Source: a virus
Strand: one strand, 5' to 3'
DNA: 40,658 nucleotides
IMG/VR virus record: IMGVR_UViG_3300011189_000018
Span: 1 to 40,658 of that record
Shown here: piece by piece, positions 23,983 through 32,423 of the stretch
Position numbering within the stretch: the stretch's first letter is position 1
Layout of the letters: the number at the start of each line of letters is the position of its first letter
Notes under the pieces: generated by a model
The model's database searches: none
The model's input: the letters and a program-made list of their open reading frames with translations, nothing else
What the model was told of the DNA's origin: nothing
Program-made: the position numbers and the translations under genes

Positions 23983-26900
23983 ATGTATTCAGAATTTTTA
24001 AAAGTAGGATTTAAAAAAACCAGTAATGTTCAAGCTACTTCTCGTATTAATGAGAAGGGAGAAATGATTATATACTGGACAGATGGAGTTACATCCCCTA
24101 GATTCTACAATATCACTAAAGACGAAGGGTTTGAAGCACCTGATGAATTAAACATCTTTCCATCTAGTAAATTTCCTATTGATCTTGATTTAATAGAAGT
24201 AGATGATTTTGGAGGTTCTTTAATATCAGGAGCTTATCAATTTGCAGCTAGGTATGTAGATGATGCAGGTAATATTAGTAACTTTACTACAATTACTAAA
24301 CCTATAGATATTGTTAGGGGTATACAGAGAGATGATTTTGGAGGAGACTATTTTAATCAAGGGAACCCTGTCAATAAGACCAGCAAATCTATTAAGATAT
24401 CTGCAAACAATCTAGATGAAAGTAAAGAAAATATACAGATAGCTGCTATTCGTTATGAAGATGGCGGTATTGCAGAAGTTAATCTGATGAGTCCTAGATC
24501 TATTATTGATACGTCTATGCAGATTACTTATACAGGAAATCAAGGAACTATTGACGGTTCTATAGAAGAAATACTTATAGATAATACTTATTATGAAACA
24601 GCTAAATATATTACTCAAGTAGATGATACCCTGTATATGGGTAATATGACAAAACCAGAAGCTGTACGATATCAGAAATATGCTAATGCCATTAAGACGA
24701 ACTACACAACAAAAGTATTAGACCTTACTCAAAAGTTTCAATGGGCTTATGGGGATGAAACTCTTACATACTTTAATAAGAGTTTTAGAAGAGATGAAGT
24801 GTATGCATTTTACATCTCATTCGTACTTGTAAGCGGTCAGGAGACTATGGCTTTCCATATTCCTGGAGGCTCTGAGGGAGGTATGAGAGAATGGATAAAT
24901 AGTAATGAATTTTATCCTGATACAGATGATTGGGATGTAGTAGAGTCCATAGCAGATACAGAAACAATAACATCTAATTTAAGAAACCAGAATGTAAAAC
25001 ATCACAGATTTCCTACAGAGTTTAATGTACCTATTTATCAAGGAGAGGGTTTTATTAGAGAGAATGTAGCAGTATCTACCATAGGTGTAAAGTTCTCTAA
25101 TATCTACATACCAGATGATATTCGAGAGAAAGTTGTAGGTATAAAGCTTTATATGGCTAAAAAGGATAATGAAAACAAACTTATCCTTGATCAGGGTTTA
25201 ATGACTTTAAATCAAAGACAGAATTGGGGTACTAGTACTACTCCATATGGTTCTTATGAGAATAGACTTCCTGAAGGACCTGTTAATGTGGAAGATGTAG
25301 ATGTATTTAGTTGTGTTCCTTTCAGCACTAAAGTTAGAAATTCTTCTATAGCTAGTATTACACATATTCAAAAGGTTGCTAAAGCTATAATTACAAGTAG
25401 GGAGAGCTATGAATATAATGGAGATATAAACAATGAAGTTAATGTAAAAATATCTGCTCCAACAAGATTTACATACGATTCTAACGATCCTGAAAATTTA
25501 AAAAGAAGAATCAAAGCTATATCCAATATACCTGCAGATACAGACTCTGTAAATATTACTAACTTAGGGTTTGAACATAATAAGAAAAGTACTAATGAAC
25601 ATTCCAGTGTACTTATAGCCTCTAAAGATCCACTGCTAGATATAGACTTTAATCTAACTGTAGGTAACTCTTATGGACCTATTGTAAACTTAATGCAGGA
25701 TAAGAGTGAACTTTACTCTCCTTTTGATCTTCAAGAGTTGGTGTTAATAGGAGAGTATTATCAGAATATGGAAATCTTTAGTGCTAATCCTAGTATTGCA
25801 GGAGGTACTAAAGCTACAGGCTTTGTTACTATTTCAGGAGATGCTCCTACAGAAATAGCAGGCATATCCCCAACAGCTACTTTTGAAATACAGAATGAGC
25901 CTAGTTCTGACAGTGATGCTTGTACAGGTAGCAATCTAAATGAAGCTTACTTGACATACAAGGGTACTGATTACTGTTTACCAATAATAGCTGTAACTAA
26001 ATCTACCTTAGCTACTATTATTGTTAATGAAATAAATTCAAATATACCAGGACTAGATGCTATTAACTTAGGGGGAGCTAATCCAGTAATACGAGTTAGT
26101 TCTACAGATATTTCTGCTACTGATAACGGTGAAACTATTGTTTTACAGATACCTACAGCAATAGAAGATAACGGTGCTATATTCACACCTAATACATTTG
26201 ATTTAACAGGAGGTAGAGATAGATTAGAAGGCTCTGCTGGTAATATAGCATTTAGCTTTAAGAATTTTGAAGATCCTATTCAAAACATGTCTACAGAAGT
26301 TTTCTATGATCAAACAAAGATTCAAATAGCTCAAAATCTAGCTCAAGATTTAAACAATGATGATTTTGTTGCTTACTCTGCTACTGTAGATATATCTGAA
26401 GGTAACCCTGTAATGATTATAGAAGCTAATGCTGTAGGTAGTGAGTGGAACGGTGCTATATATAACACTGTAAATGATCCTACTGTTTCTAATGTTACGG
26501 AAGGTTTAATTGGAGGTAGTTCTCCAGGTGAGGCAGGATCTTTACCTGCTATGTATGGAGGAGATACGTATATAAATAAATTTGGTTATAGAATTGGGGG
26601 AGTATCTAATAAAGATGATAGATCTTCAGATGATTATGGTACTCATGTTGTATTTATTGTTGTAGAATCGTATGATAATATTGCTTTTAGACAGTCTGGT
26701 AATGACTATGGAGAACTGAATGGTAATAATTTATCACAGGCTGAAGAACTGATATTATTAGAAGAGAATCATCCAGATCCTGAATTTGAAGGGTACATTG
26801 ATAACTATCTAGAGTATGATTTATCTCACAGTGTAGATGGTCATCTAGTTGCAAAAACAACTCCTTATCCTAAGAAGTTTTCAGAAATAATAGAGTTTCC

Positions 26901-28122
26901 TAATAGAGTTATTCGTAGTAAAACAGATGATGATGTACTAGAATCTGACTTATTCAGAGTATTCCTTGCTGAGGATTACTTAGATCTTCCTAAGAATAGA
27001 GGAGAGATTACAAACCTAGAAGTTCTTCAGAATATTCTTATAGCTCATATGAGAAGAGGGCTGTTTAAAACTAGAGGTAGAGAAGAACTTGTTACCGCTG
27101 ACTTTAGAGCGTTCTTAGGTAATGGTAACATCTTTGCTGTTAAGCCTGATGAATTATTTTCTGTAGAAGAAGGGTATGCAGGTCTTCAACATTCACGCTC
27201 TTCTGTAGTTACTCCTATGGGATATTTCTTTGTAGATCAACAGGCTAAGAAAGTATTTTCTGTAGCAGGTAAACCTATAGAGATATCAGAGGCAGGGATG
27301 AGGAATTTCTTTGAAGATAATCTGGTCTGGCATATAGATGAACTTGAAGATGGTATTGCAGATAAGATTCTTAATACTGAGATACTTATGTCTTATGACC
27401 CTGAGTATAAAAGAATTATCCTGACTAAAAGAGATTGGAAACCTACTCAAGCATTAAAAGATGCTACATGGTCTGTAGAAGATGGAGAATTGCTTGTAGA
27501 TGGAACACCAATAGATTTCACAAATGACACATACCTACAAGATGAGTCATTTACTATTTCATATTTACCAGAAATTCAGAGATGGGTAAGTTTCCATTCA
27601 TACGTACCAAACTACATGTATAACGATATCAACAAGTTGTTTACTGTAAACGATGGTATTATATACGATCATAAAGGAATTCCTGCAGAATTTTATGGAA
27701 CTCAACATGATATGATCTATGAGTATGTAGGCAATGAAGCTCCAAAACAAACTAAATTAGTACAGAATGTAGAATTCTTAACCTATGCTTATAATCCTGG
27801 GTCATCTGATAGGGTTAATTACAAGAAGACTTTTGATGGAATCCGTATTAGTAATGAACTGCAAGATACTGGATTTGTTGATCTTATTTACTTTACTGAA
27901 CCTAATGGTAATGTTAGAAATATAGACCATACATGGAAAGTGAATAAATTTAGAGATCTTCTTAATCCTGATACAGGTGAGATAGACAATACCTTGCCTG
28001 CACATGAGCAGAAAAAACTAACTGGAAAATATGCTATAGTTAGGTTATATTACACTCCAGAGGATGCTAGATTTCTAAGACTGCTTTCTTCTGATGTTAA
28101 CTTTAAACCGCACCATAGATAA
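23983..28122 (+). CDS. Muzzle (P22 gp10-like stabilisation) protein, main part
   Basis: 1379 aa. It begins where the core of crAss-like muzzle proteins usually continues: INEKGEMIIYWTDGVTSPRF, followed by GAYQFAARYVDDAGNISNF. Further segments include VVGIKLYMAKKD, MYGGDTYINKFGYRIGG, FAVKPDELFSVEEGYAGLQH, VTPMGYFFVDQQAKKVF and YDPEYKRIILTKRDW. A second copy of the cysteine module (C647, C664) is inserted at about 613-855. The muzzle forms the distal tail nozzle that closes the channel and opens on ejection. No membrane segment is visible. The start follows the tandem stops by six bases, and the end overlaps the cargo gene by one base (TAATG). Confidence 0.85.
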   Translation: MYSEFLKVGFKKTSNVQATSRINEKGEMIIYWTDGVTSPRFYNITKDEGFEAPDELNIFPSSKFPIDLDLIEVDDFGGSLISGAYQFAARYVDDAGNISNFTTITKPIDIVRGIQRDDFGGDYFNQGNPVNKTSKSIKISANNLDESKENIQIAAIRYEDGGIAEVNLMSPRSIIDTSMQITYTGNQGTIDGSIEEILIDNTYYETAKYITQVDDTLYMGNMTKPEAVRYQKYANAIKTNYTTKVLDLTQKFQWAYGDETLTYFNKSFRRDEVYAFYISFVLVSGQETMAFHIPGGSEGGMREWINSNEFYPDTDDWDVVESIADTETITSNLRNQNVKHHRFPTEFNVPIYQGEGFIRENVAVSTIGVKFSNIYIPDDIREKVVGIKLYMAKKDNENKLILDQGLMTLNQRQNWGTSTTPYGSYENRLPEGPVNVEDVDVFSCVPFSTKVRNSSIASITHIQKVAKAIITSRESYEYNGDINNEVNVKISAPTRFTYDSNDPENLKRRIKAISNIPADTDSVNITNLGFEHNKKSTNEHSSVLIASKDPLLDIDFNLTVGNSYGPIVNLMQDKSELYSPFDLQELVLIGEYYQNMEIFSANPSIAGGTKATGFVTISGDAPTEIAGISPTATFEIQNEPSSDSDACTGSNLNEAYLTYKGTDYCLPIIAVTKSTLATIIVNEINSNIPGLDAINLGGANPVIRVSSTDISATDNGETIVLQIPTAIEDNGAIFTPNTFDLTGGRDRLEGSAGNIAFSFKNFEDPIQNMSTEVFYDQTKIQIAQNLAQDLNNDDFVAYSATVDISEGNPVMIIEANAVGSEWNGAIYNTVNDPTVSNVTEGLIGGSSPGEAGSLPAMYGGDTYINKFGYRIGGVSNKDDRSSDDYGTHVVFIVVESYDNIAFRQSGNDYGELNGNNLSQAEELILLEENHPDPEFEGYIDNYLEYDLSHSVDGHLVAKTTPYPKKFSEIIEFPNRVIRSKTDDDVLESDLFRVFLAEDYLDLPKNRGEITNLEVLQNILIAHMRRGLFKTRGREELVTADFRAFLGNGNIFAVKPDELFSVEEGYAGLQHSRSSVVTPMGYFFVDQQAKKVFSVAGKPIEISEAGMRNFFEDNLVWHIDELEDGIADKILNTEILMSYDPEYKRIILTKRDWKPTQALKDATWSVEDGELLVDGTPIDFTNDTYLQDESFTISYLPEIQRWVSFHSYVPNYMYNDINKLFTVNDGIIYDHKGIPAEFYGTQHDMIYEYVGNEAPKQTKLVQNVEFLTYAYNPGSSDRVNYKKTFDGIRISNELQDTGFVDLIYFTEPNGNVRNIDHTWKVNKFRDLLNPDTGEIDNTLPAHEQKKLTGKYAIVRLYYTPEDARFLRLLSSDVNFKPHHR
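25819..26547 (+). repeat. Copy 2 of the duplicated cysteine-containing module (protein level)
   Basis: Encodes about residues 613-855 of the main muzzle protein. Matches copy 1 in the order of SDAC, DYC, VNEINSNIPGL, IVLQIPTAIEDNGAIF and LTGGRD. It sits between two core muzzle segments, as an insertion would. Confidence 0.7.
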
Positions 28123-30335
28123 TGAAGAATAACCAACCTTATGGATACACAGGAAAGCCTTCACCTAGAAGAGTAGTTATTAAAAAAGGTAAATATTTCA
28201 ATCCTAATAAATATGGGTTAGGAGGTCTTATAGGTACAGGTTTAGGTGCTATAGGAGGTTCTTTTATAGGGCAGCCTATGCTTGGAGCTCAGATAGGAGG
28301 TATGGTAGGTAACCAGTTTGACAAGAAGAAGGAAAAGGAACCAGAAGAAATAGAAGAAATTACTATGGGTAGTGGAAATTTAGGAGAATATAAAAACGGT
28401 GGGTATAAAGGTTATGCTACAGGAGGGTATGCTAAAAGTATGGGAGGAGGGTCTTATAAAGCTATAGGTAGAAATCATGCTCAAGGAGGAATTGTTATGT
28501 CTCCTGATACTGAAATAGAGGGCGGTGAAACTATAAACGCTGACTCTCAAGGAAGCTATATCTTTTCTGACAGATTAAAAGTACCTAAAAGTAATGAGAC
28601 TTTTGCAGAAAGACACGAAAAACTAATGTCTATGAAAGCTGATAAGACAGCTGTAGACGATCTTGCTGAAATGCAGGAACGTGTATCTGGTAGAAAGAAA
28701 AGAAATTTAGGTAATAATAATTCTAACTGGGGTGAAAAAGGTGCTGTGATGGCTAATGGTGGGTATAAGCCCGCTAAGTATGCTACAGGCGAAGTTCCAA
28801 CTCCAACTACTACTAGTGGAGTAGTAAATCCACCTACTCCTAAATTATATGAAGGAGCTACTGGAAGTTTTGATGATGAAGGATTAACTACTGGAAGTTT
28901 TGATGGTGAAGGATTAACTACTGGAGATTATATATTTGCACTGGCTCCTACTGCATTTAATTTAGGTGCAGGTATTTTTGGTAAAAATAAAACTGAAAAA
29001 CCTACTAAAGTAGCTAGAGCTAAGATTAATGATGATCCTATTAATTATAATATCAATCCTGAACTTAGAACAAGTGCTCAAAGTTATAGAGGTATTTTAG
29101 CTAATCCTGCTGCATCTTCTCAAGAACGATTAGCTGCTTTATCTATGAAGGGTACTGCAGACTCTAGAGCTTATGCTCAGAAGAATAATGTAGAAATGCA
29201 GATGAGTGAAAGACGTAACATTTCACAAGCTAGGCTAGATTCTAATACTAATGCTCAAAACGCATCTATGCAAGAAAGAGCAAGACAAGACAGAATGGCT
29301 GCTGAAGCTCAATTAGGCCTTACAGGTAATCTTTCAAGACAAGCTATTTCTGAAGCATCTACTAACATCATGAAAATGAAGGCTGAAGGTAACATGAGAG
29401 AAAGAGACAAACAGATGGAAAAATACCTTAGAACATACTATGGAGATGATCCTGCTGTATTACGATTCTTCGGTGAGGAGAGTTCAAAAAAAAAAGTAGC
29501 GGGTAAACCTGATACATCTACTTCTTATACACCTGCAGATAGAAATATTCCTCCTACTCCTGAACGTCCTAGTGCCCCTAAAGCTTTAACAACTACCCCT
29601 ATGGGTATTCCTCGTTTAGACATAGAAGAAACAGATTCTGAAAACTTATTTGATAGCAGATTAGAGAAGCCTTATACACCTGCAGATAGAAATATTCCTC
29701 CTACTCCTGAACGTCCTAGTGCCCCTAAAGCTTTAACAACTACCCCTATGGGTATACCTAAGATAAACGTACCTAGCAACAATATGGATTTTAGTGGTAG
29801 GCTACCTATAAAGTCTGCTGAAAAACCTAGCGTACCATCTAGTAAGCCAAAAGATAATATTATAGAGGCTACTGATTTAGAATTAGATCAAGCATTAACA
29901 GATATAGATACTAGTTTGTTAGATAATCTTACCCCTCAAGCAACAGATATAGATACATCAATTACAAAAGGTTCTATCAATTTACCTGTTCAGGGAGAGG
30001 TAACTAAAGGTTTTGGCACACAGACACACCCTGAGCTTGGTACTAAAACACCTAGTCTTGGTATTAATATTAAAACAGAACCTAATCAACCTGTAAATTC
30101 TGTAGGAACTGGTATAGTAAAACGCGTAGCTAACATTTCAGGGCATGGAAACTCTGTAATAGTTGATCATAACGGAACTCTTGTTGTATATGGTAACTTA
30201 GGAGATATTGGTGTGAAAGAAGGGGATACTATCAATGCAGATAGTCCTATTGGTAACAGTGGTCAAAATGATGTATTTTTCTCTATACGAGAAAATGGCA
30301 AGATGGTAGACCCTCTAACTTGGATAAATAAATAA
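28122..30335 (+). CDS. Cargo/ejection protein with degenerate M23 (LytM-like) C-terminal domain
   Basis: 737 aa. The N-terminus is basic, followed by a Gly-rich hydrophobic segment (~33-65, GLIGTGLGAIGGSFIGQPML) that could insert into or cross a membrane. The region ~325-450 is helical and Ala/Gln/Met-rich, as in ejection proteins. An 85-bp exact repeat and a 30-base tandem repeat lie in the linkers. Residues ~618-737 follow the M23 plan (GEVTKGFGTQTHPELGTK to PLTWINK), but the zinc ligands are changed: S645/N649 replace HxxxD, and D717/F719 replace HxH. It may bind rather than cut peptidoglycan. Placed after the muzzle, it is probably loaded in the virion and ejected with DNA. Confidence 0.75.
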   Translation: MKNNQPYGYTGKPSPRRVVIKKGKYFNPNKYGLGGLIGTGLGAIGGSFIGQPMLGAQIGGMVGNQFDKKKEKEPEEIEEITMGSGNLGEYKNGGYKGYATGGYAKSMGGGSYKAIGRNHAQGGIVMSPDTEIEGGETINADSQGSYIFSDRLKVPKSNETFAERHEKLMSMKADKTAVDDLAEMQERVSGRKKRNLGNNNSNWGEKGAVMANGGYKPAKYATGEVPTPTTTSGVVNPPTPKLYEGATGSFDDEGLTTGSFDGEGLTTGDYIFALAPTAFNLGAGIFGKNKTEKPTKVARAKINDDPINYNINPELRTSAQSYRGILANPAASSQERLAALSMKGTADSRAYAQKNNVEMQMSERRNISQARLDSNTNAQNASMQERARQDRMAAEAQLGLTGNLSRQAISEASTNIMKMKAEGNMRERDKQMEKYLRTYYGDDPAVLRFFGEESSKKKVAGKPDTSTSYTPADRNIPPTPERPSAPKALTTTPMGIPRLDIEETDSENLFDSRLEKPYTPADRNIPPTPERPSAPKALTTTPMGIPKINVPSNNMDFSGRLPIKSAEKPSVPSSKPKDNIIEATDLELDQALTDIDTSLLDNLTPQATDIDTSITKGSINLPVQGEVTKGFGTQTHPELGTKTPSLGINIKTEPNQPVNSVGTGIVKRVANISGHGNSVIVDHNGTLVVYGNLGDIGVKEGDTINADSPIGNSGQNDVFFSIRENGKMVDPLTWINK
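28861..28920 (+). repeat. 30-base tandem duplication in the cargo gene
   Basis: Two adjacent 30-base units (28861-28890 and 28891-28920) differ by one base and encode TGSFDDEGLT and TGSFDGEGLT. It is a recent in-frame duplication in a linker. Confidence 0.9.
29524..29755 (+). repeat. 85-bp direct repeat in the cargo gene
   Basis: 29524-29608 and 29671-29755 are identical over 85 bases and 147 bases (49 codons) apart, in frame. Each encodes a Pro-rich unit running from YTPADRNIPPTPERP to ALTTTPMGI. Identity at every base implies a recent duplication or gene conversion. Confidence 0.9.
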
Positions 30336-30338
30336 ATT

Positions 30339-32420
30339 ATGGCGAATAAATACACTAGATTTGTACCCACAGAATATGTACCACAATACCAACCTATTAA
30401 TATGGGGATGGTAGGAGATGCACTTGCTAACGCTAGAACAAGAAGAGAAGCAGCTGAGTTAAGTGATGTACGTCAAGAGAATGCAATGAGACAATTAATT
30501 GGCTCTGCCACAACAGATAAAGGAAAGGAATTTGCACAAGCTGTATTTGATACGTATTCACCTAGTATACAAGAAAGACAAGAGAGAGGTTACTCATCGA
30601 GAGATTTATTACGAACTCAATTAGGCGCTGAAAAAGCAGCTAGCTCTCTAGAAACTCTTCAAACTGCACAAGAAGCTAGATCTCAGTGGGCTGATGATTT
30701 TATGGAGCTCAATAAAGATCGTATCAACAATCCTAATGAACTTGCTCATTGGCAAAAGCGATATGCTCCTGAAATAGAGTATGATATGGATAGTTTGACT
30801 GCTTCTATATCTGGAGGATCTCCTACGCAATTAGCTGAAGATGTCATGTTAGCAGAAAAAACAGACAGTTATCTAAAGGGGAGTAAAGAAAGAGGTTTTG
30901 TAGATGGGGAAGGTAATCAGCTAGTGGAAAGAGTACTTAATCCTGAAACAGGAGAGTATGAAATAACTACAAGTTCTGGTATAGATAATCGTAGAGTTTT
31001 AGCTATTTTGGATAGAGCATTTGCTGCTGATCCTGAAATACAGGCATATAGAGGTAGAAAAACAGCTTATTTTACAGATCTAGCAGAACAACAAGGAGCC
31101 GATGTAGCATTAGAAGAATTAAAACAAAATGCACCTGATAGTAGTTTAGGAGAATTACAAGAAGAAATAGACTCTAAAAGAGCTAGAGGATTCTCTGATG
31201 CTGAGATTGTAGGTACTCTTAAGGCTGATAATGAAATTAGAAGTGCTCAAGGGTTTGGTCAAAGTAAATACGCCTTTACAGAATTTGATAGAAAATATAG
31301 AACACCTGCAGAACAAGAGACAGATAGAAACGGAAGATATCTAGCTACTGACCTTATTCAGTCTGAAGCTCTTAATAATCCTTATGTAACTAGTATGCCA
31401 GAAACTTTTGCAGCTCCTGCATTAACTATCAGTCAAAGTGAAAGACTTGCTACAATTAAAGAAGAAGCTAGAGGAATACAACAAAGAGGATCTAAGGAAG
31501 GAGCTGGACATCAGCCTACTAGATCTAAAGAAGATATAGCAAGGCTTGCAGAAATAAATGAAGAAATTAATAAGATGCAAACTTCTATAGAATTATTTAA
31601 AGATGATACTCCTTTAGAAGAACAAGCTAAATCAGATCAAGTAAGAGAGTTATATGGAGATGCTATTAATCAAATAGTTCAAGAAAATCCTAAAAGAGAT
31701 CAAGAAACAGAAGAAGCATATAAAGAGCGTATTAGTAATCTTTACCAGCAGAAAAGAAACTACTTAGCTTCTCAAAGAGGCTTCTTGTATGATTATTCAG
31801 ATGAAACAGCTAGAGAGAAAGCTAAATCTAAAGTATTAGGAGAGAGAAATTCAAATACTCCTGGTTCTATTGTTAATTCTAAGATATATCCAACAGGACC
31901 TGAAGGAGATGAGGAGTTTTTAAACTTTGAGCAGTGGGTTACTAAGGGACTAGGTATGGATCTTACACAAGATGTTAAAGAAGAAATTCTTGACAATGTA
32001 GCTATGATAGGAGAGTTTAGAGGTAATGATCCTAACATACCTTCTGGAGTCATAGTGAGTACCTTTATTAATGGTGAGAGACAGTTGTTTAAAGTAGCAG
32101 ACCCTAGAATTAGAGAGCAACAAACTTTTGAACCTTTAAGAAAAATATCAGAATTTAAAGCTGATCCTAGAAAAATCTCTAGCTCTTTAGGACTGACAGA
32201 TTCTAGAACAGGAAGAGAACTTGATGTTGAATTTATCAAAGAAGGTCAATATATTGATGGTGCATATAGAGGAGAACGTATAGGATTTAGAGTCCCTTCC
32301 AAGCAAACAATAACAGATGATGATAAGTCTGTAACCTTTGAAGAAGGTCAAGTAATTTGGGAAAACAGTCCATATTACCATCAGTTTTTAACAGGAATAA
32401 CAGGAATAACAGGAAACTAA
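30339..32420 (+). CDS. Cargo/ejection-type protein, 693 aa, no recognised domain
   Basis: The protein is mostly helical and charged, with a polar N-terminus (RFVPTEYVPQYQPINMGMVG) and long Glu/Gln/Lys/Arg-rich helices through most of its length. The C-terminal ~170 residues appear more beta-rich (GVIVSTFINGERQLFKVADP, GERIGFRVPSK). There is no signal peptide and no catalytic motif. Its place between the M23-like cargo gene and the RNA polymerase giant, and its composition, fit the cargo proteins that fill crAss-like portal and tail barrels and leave with the DNA. A short 9-base tandem repeat marks its last codons. Three bases separate stop and next ATG. Confidence 0.65.
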   Translation: MANKYTRFVPTEYVPQYQPINMGMVGDALANARTRREAAELSDVRQENAMRQLIGSATTDKGKEFAQAVFDTYSPSIQERQERGYSSRDLLRTQLGAEKAASSLETLQTAQEARSQWADDFMELNKDRINNPNELAHWQKRYAPEIEYDMDSLTASISGGSPTQLAEDVMLAEKTDSYLKGSKERGFVDGEGNQLVERVLNPETGEYEITTSSGIDNRRVLAILDRAFAADPEIQAYRGRKTAYFTDLAEQQGADVALEELKQNAPDSSLGELQEEIDSKRARGFSDAEIVGTLKADNEIRSAQGFGQSKYAFTEFDRKYRTPAEQETDRNGRYLATDLIQSEALNNPYVTSMPETFAAPALTISQSERLATIKEEARGIQQRGSKEGAGHQPTRSKEDIARLAEINEEINKMQTSIELFKDDTPLEEQAKSDQVRELYGDAINQIVQENPKRDQETEEAYKERISNLYQQKRNYLASQRGFLYDYSDETAREKAKSKVLGERNSNTPGSIVNSKIYPTGPEGDEEFLNFEQWVTKGLGMDLTQDVKEEILDNVAMIGEFRGNDPNIPSGVIVSTFINGERQLFKVADPRIREQQTFEPLRKISEFKADPRKISSSLGLTDSRTGRELDVEFIKEGQYIDGAYRGERIGFRVPSKQTITDDDKSVTFEEGQVIWENSPYYHQFLTGITGITGN
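32391..32415 (+). repeat. 9-base tandem repeat at the end of the 30339 gene
   Basis: ACAGGAATA occurs twice, followed by a partial third copy (ACAGGAA), encoding TGI-TGI-TGN before the stop. It looks like slippage that lengthened the C-terminus. Confidence 0.8.
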
Positions 32421-32423
32421 TAA

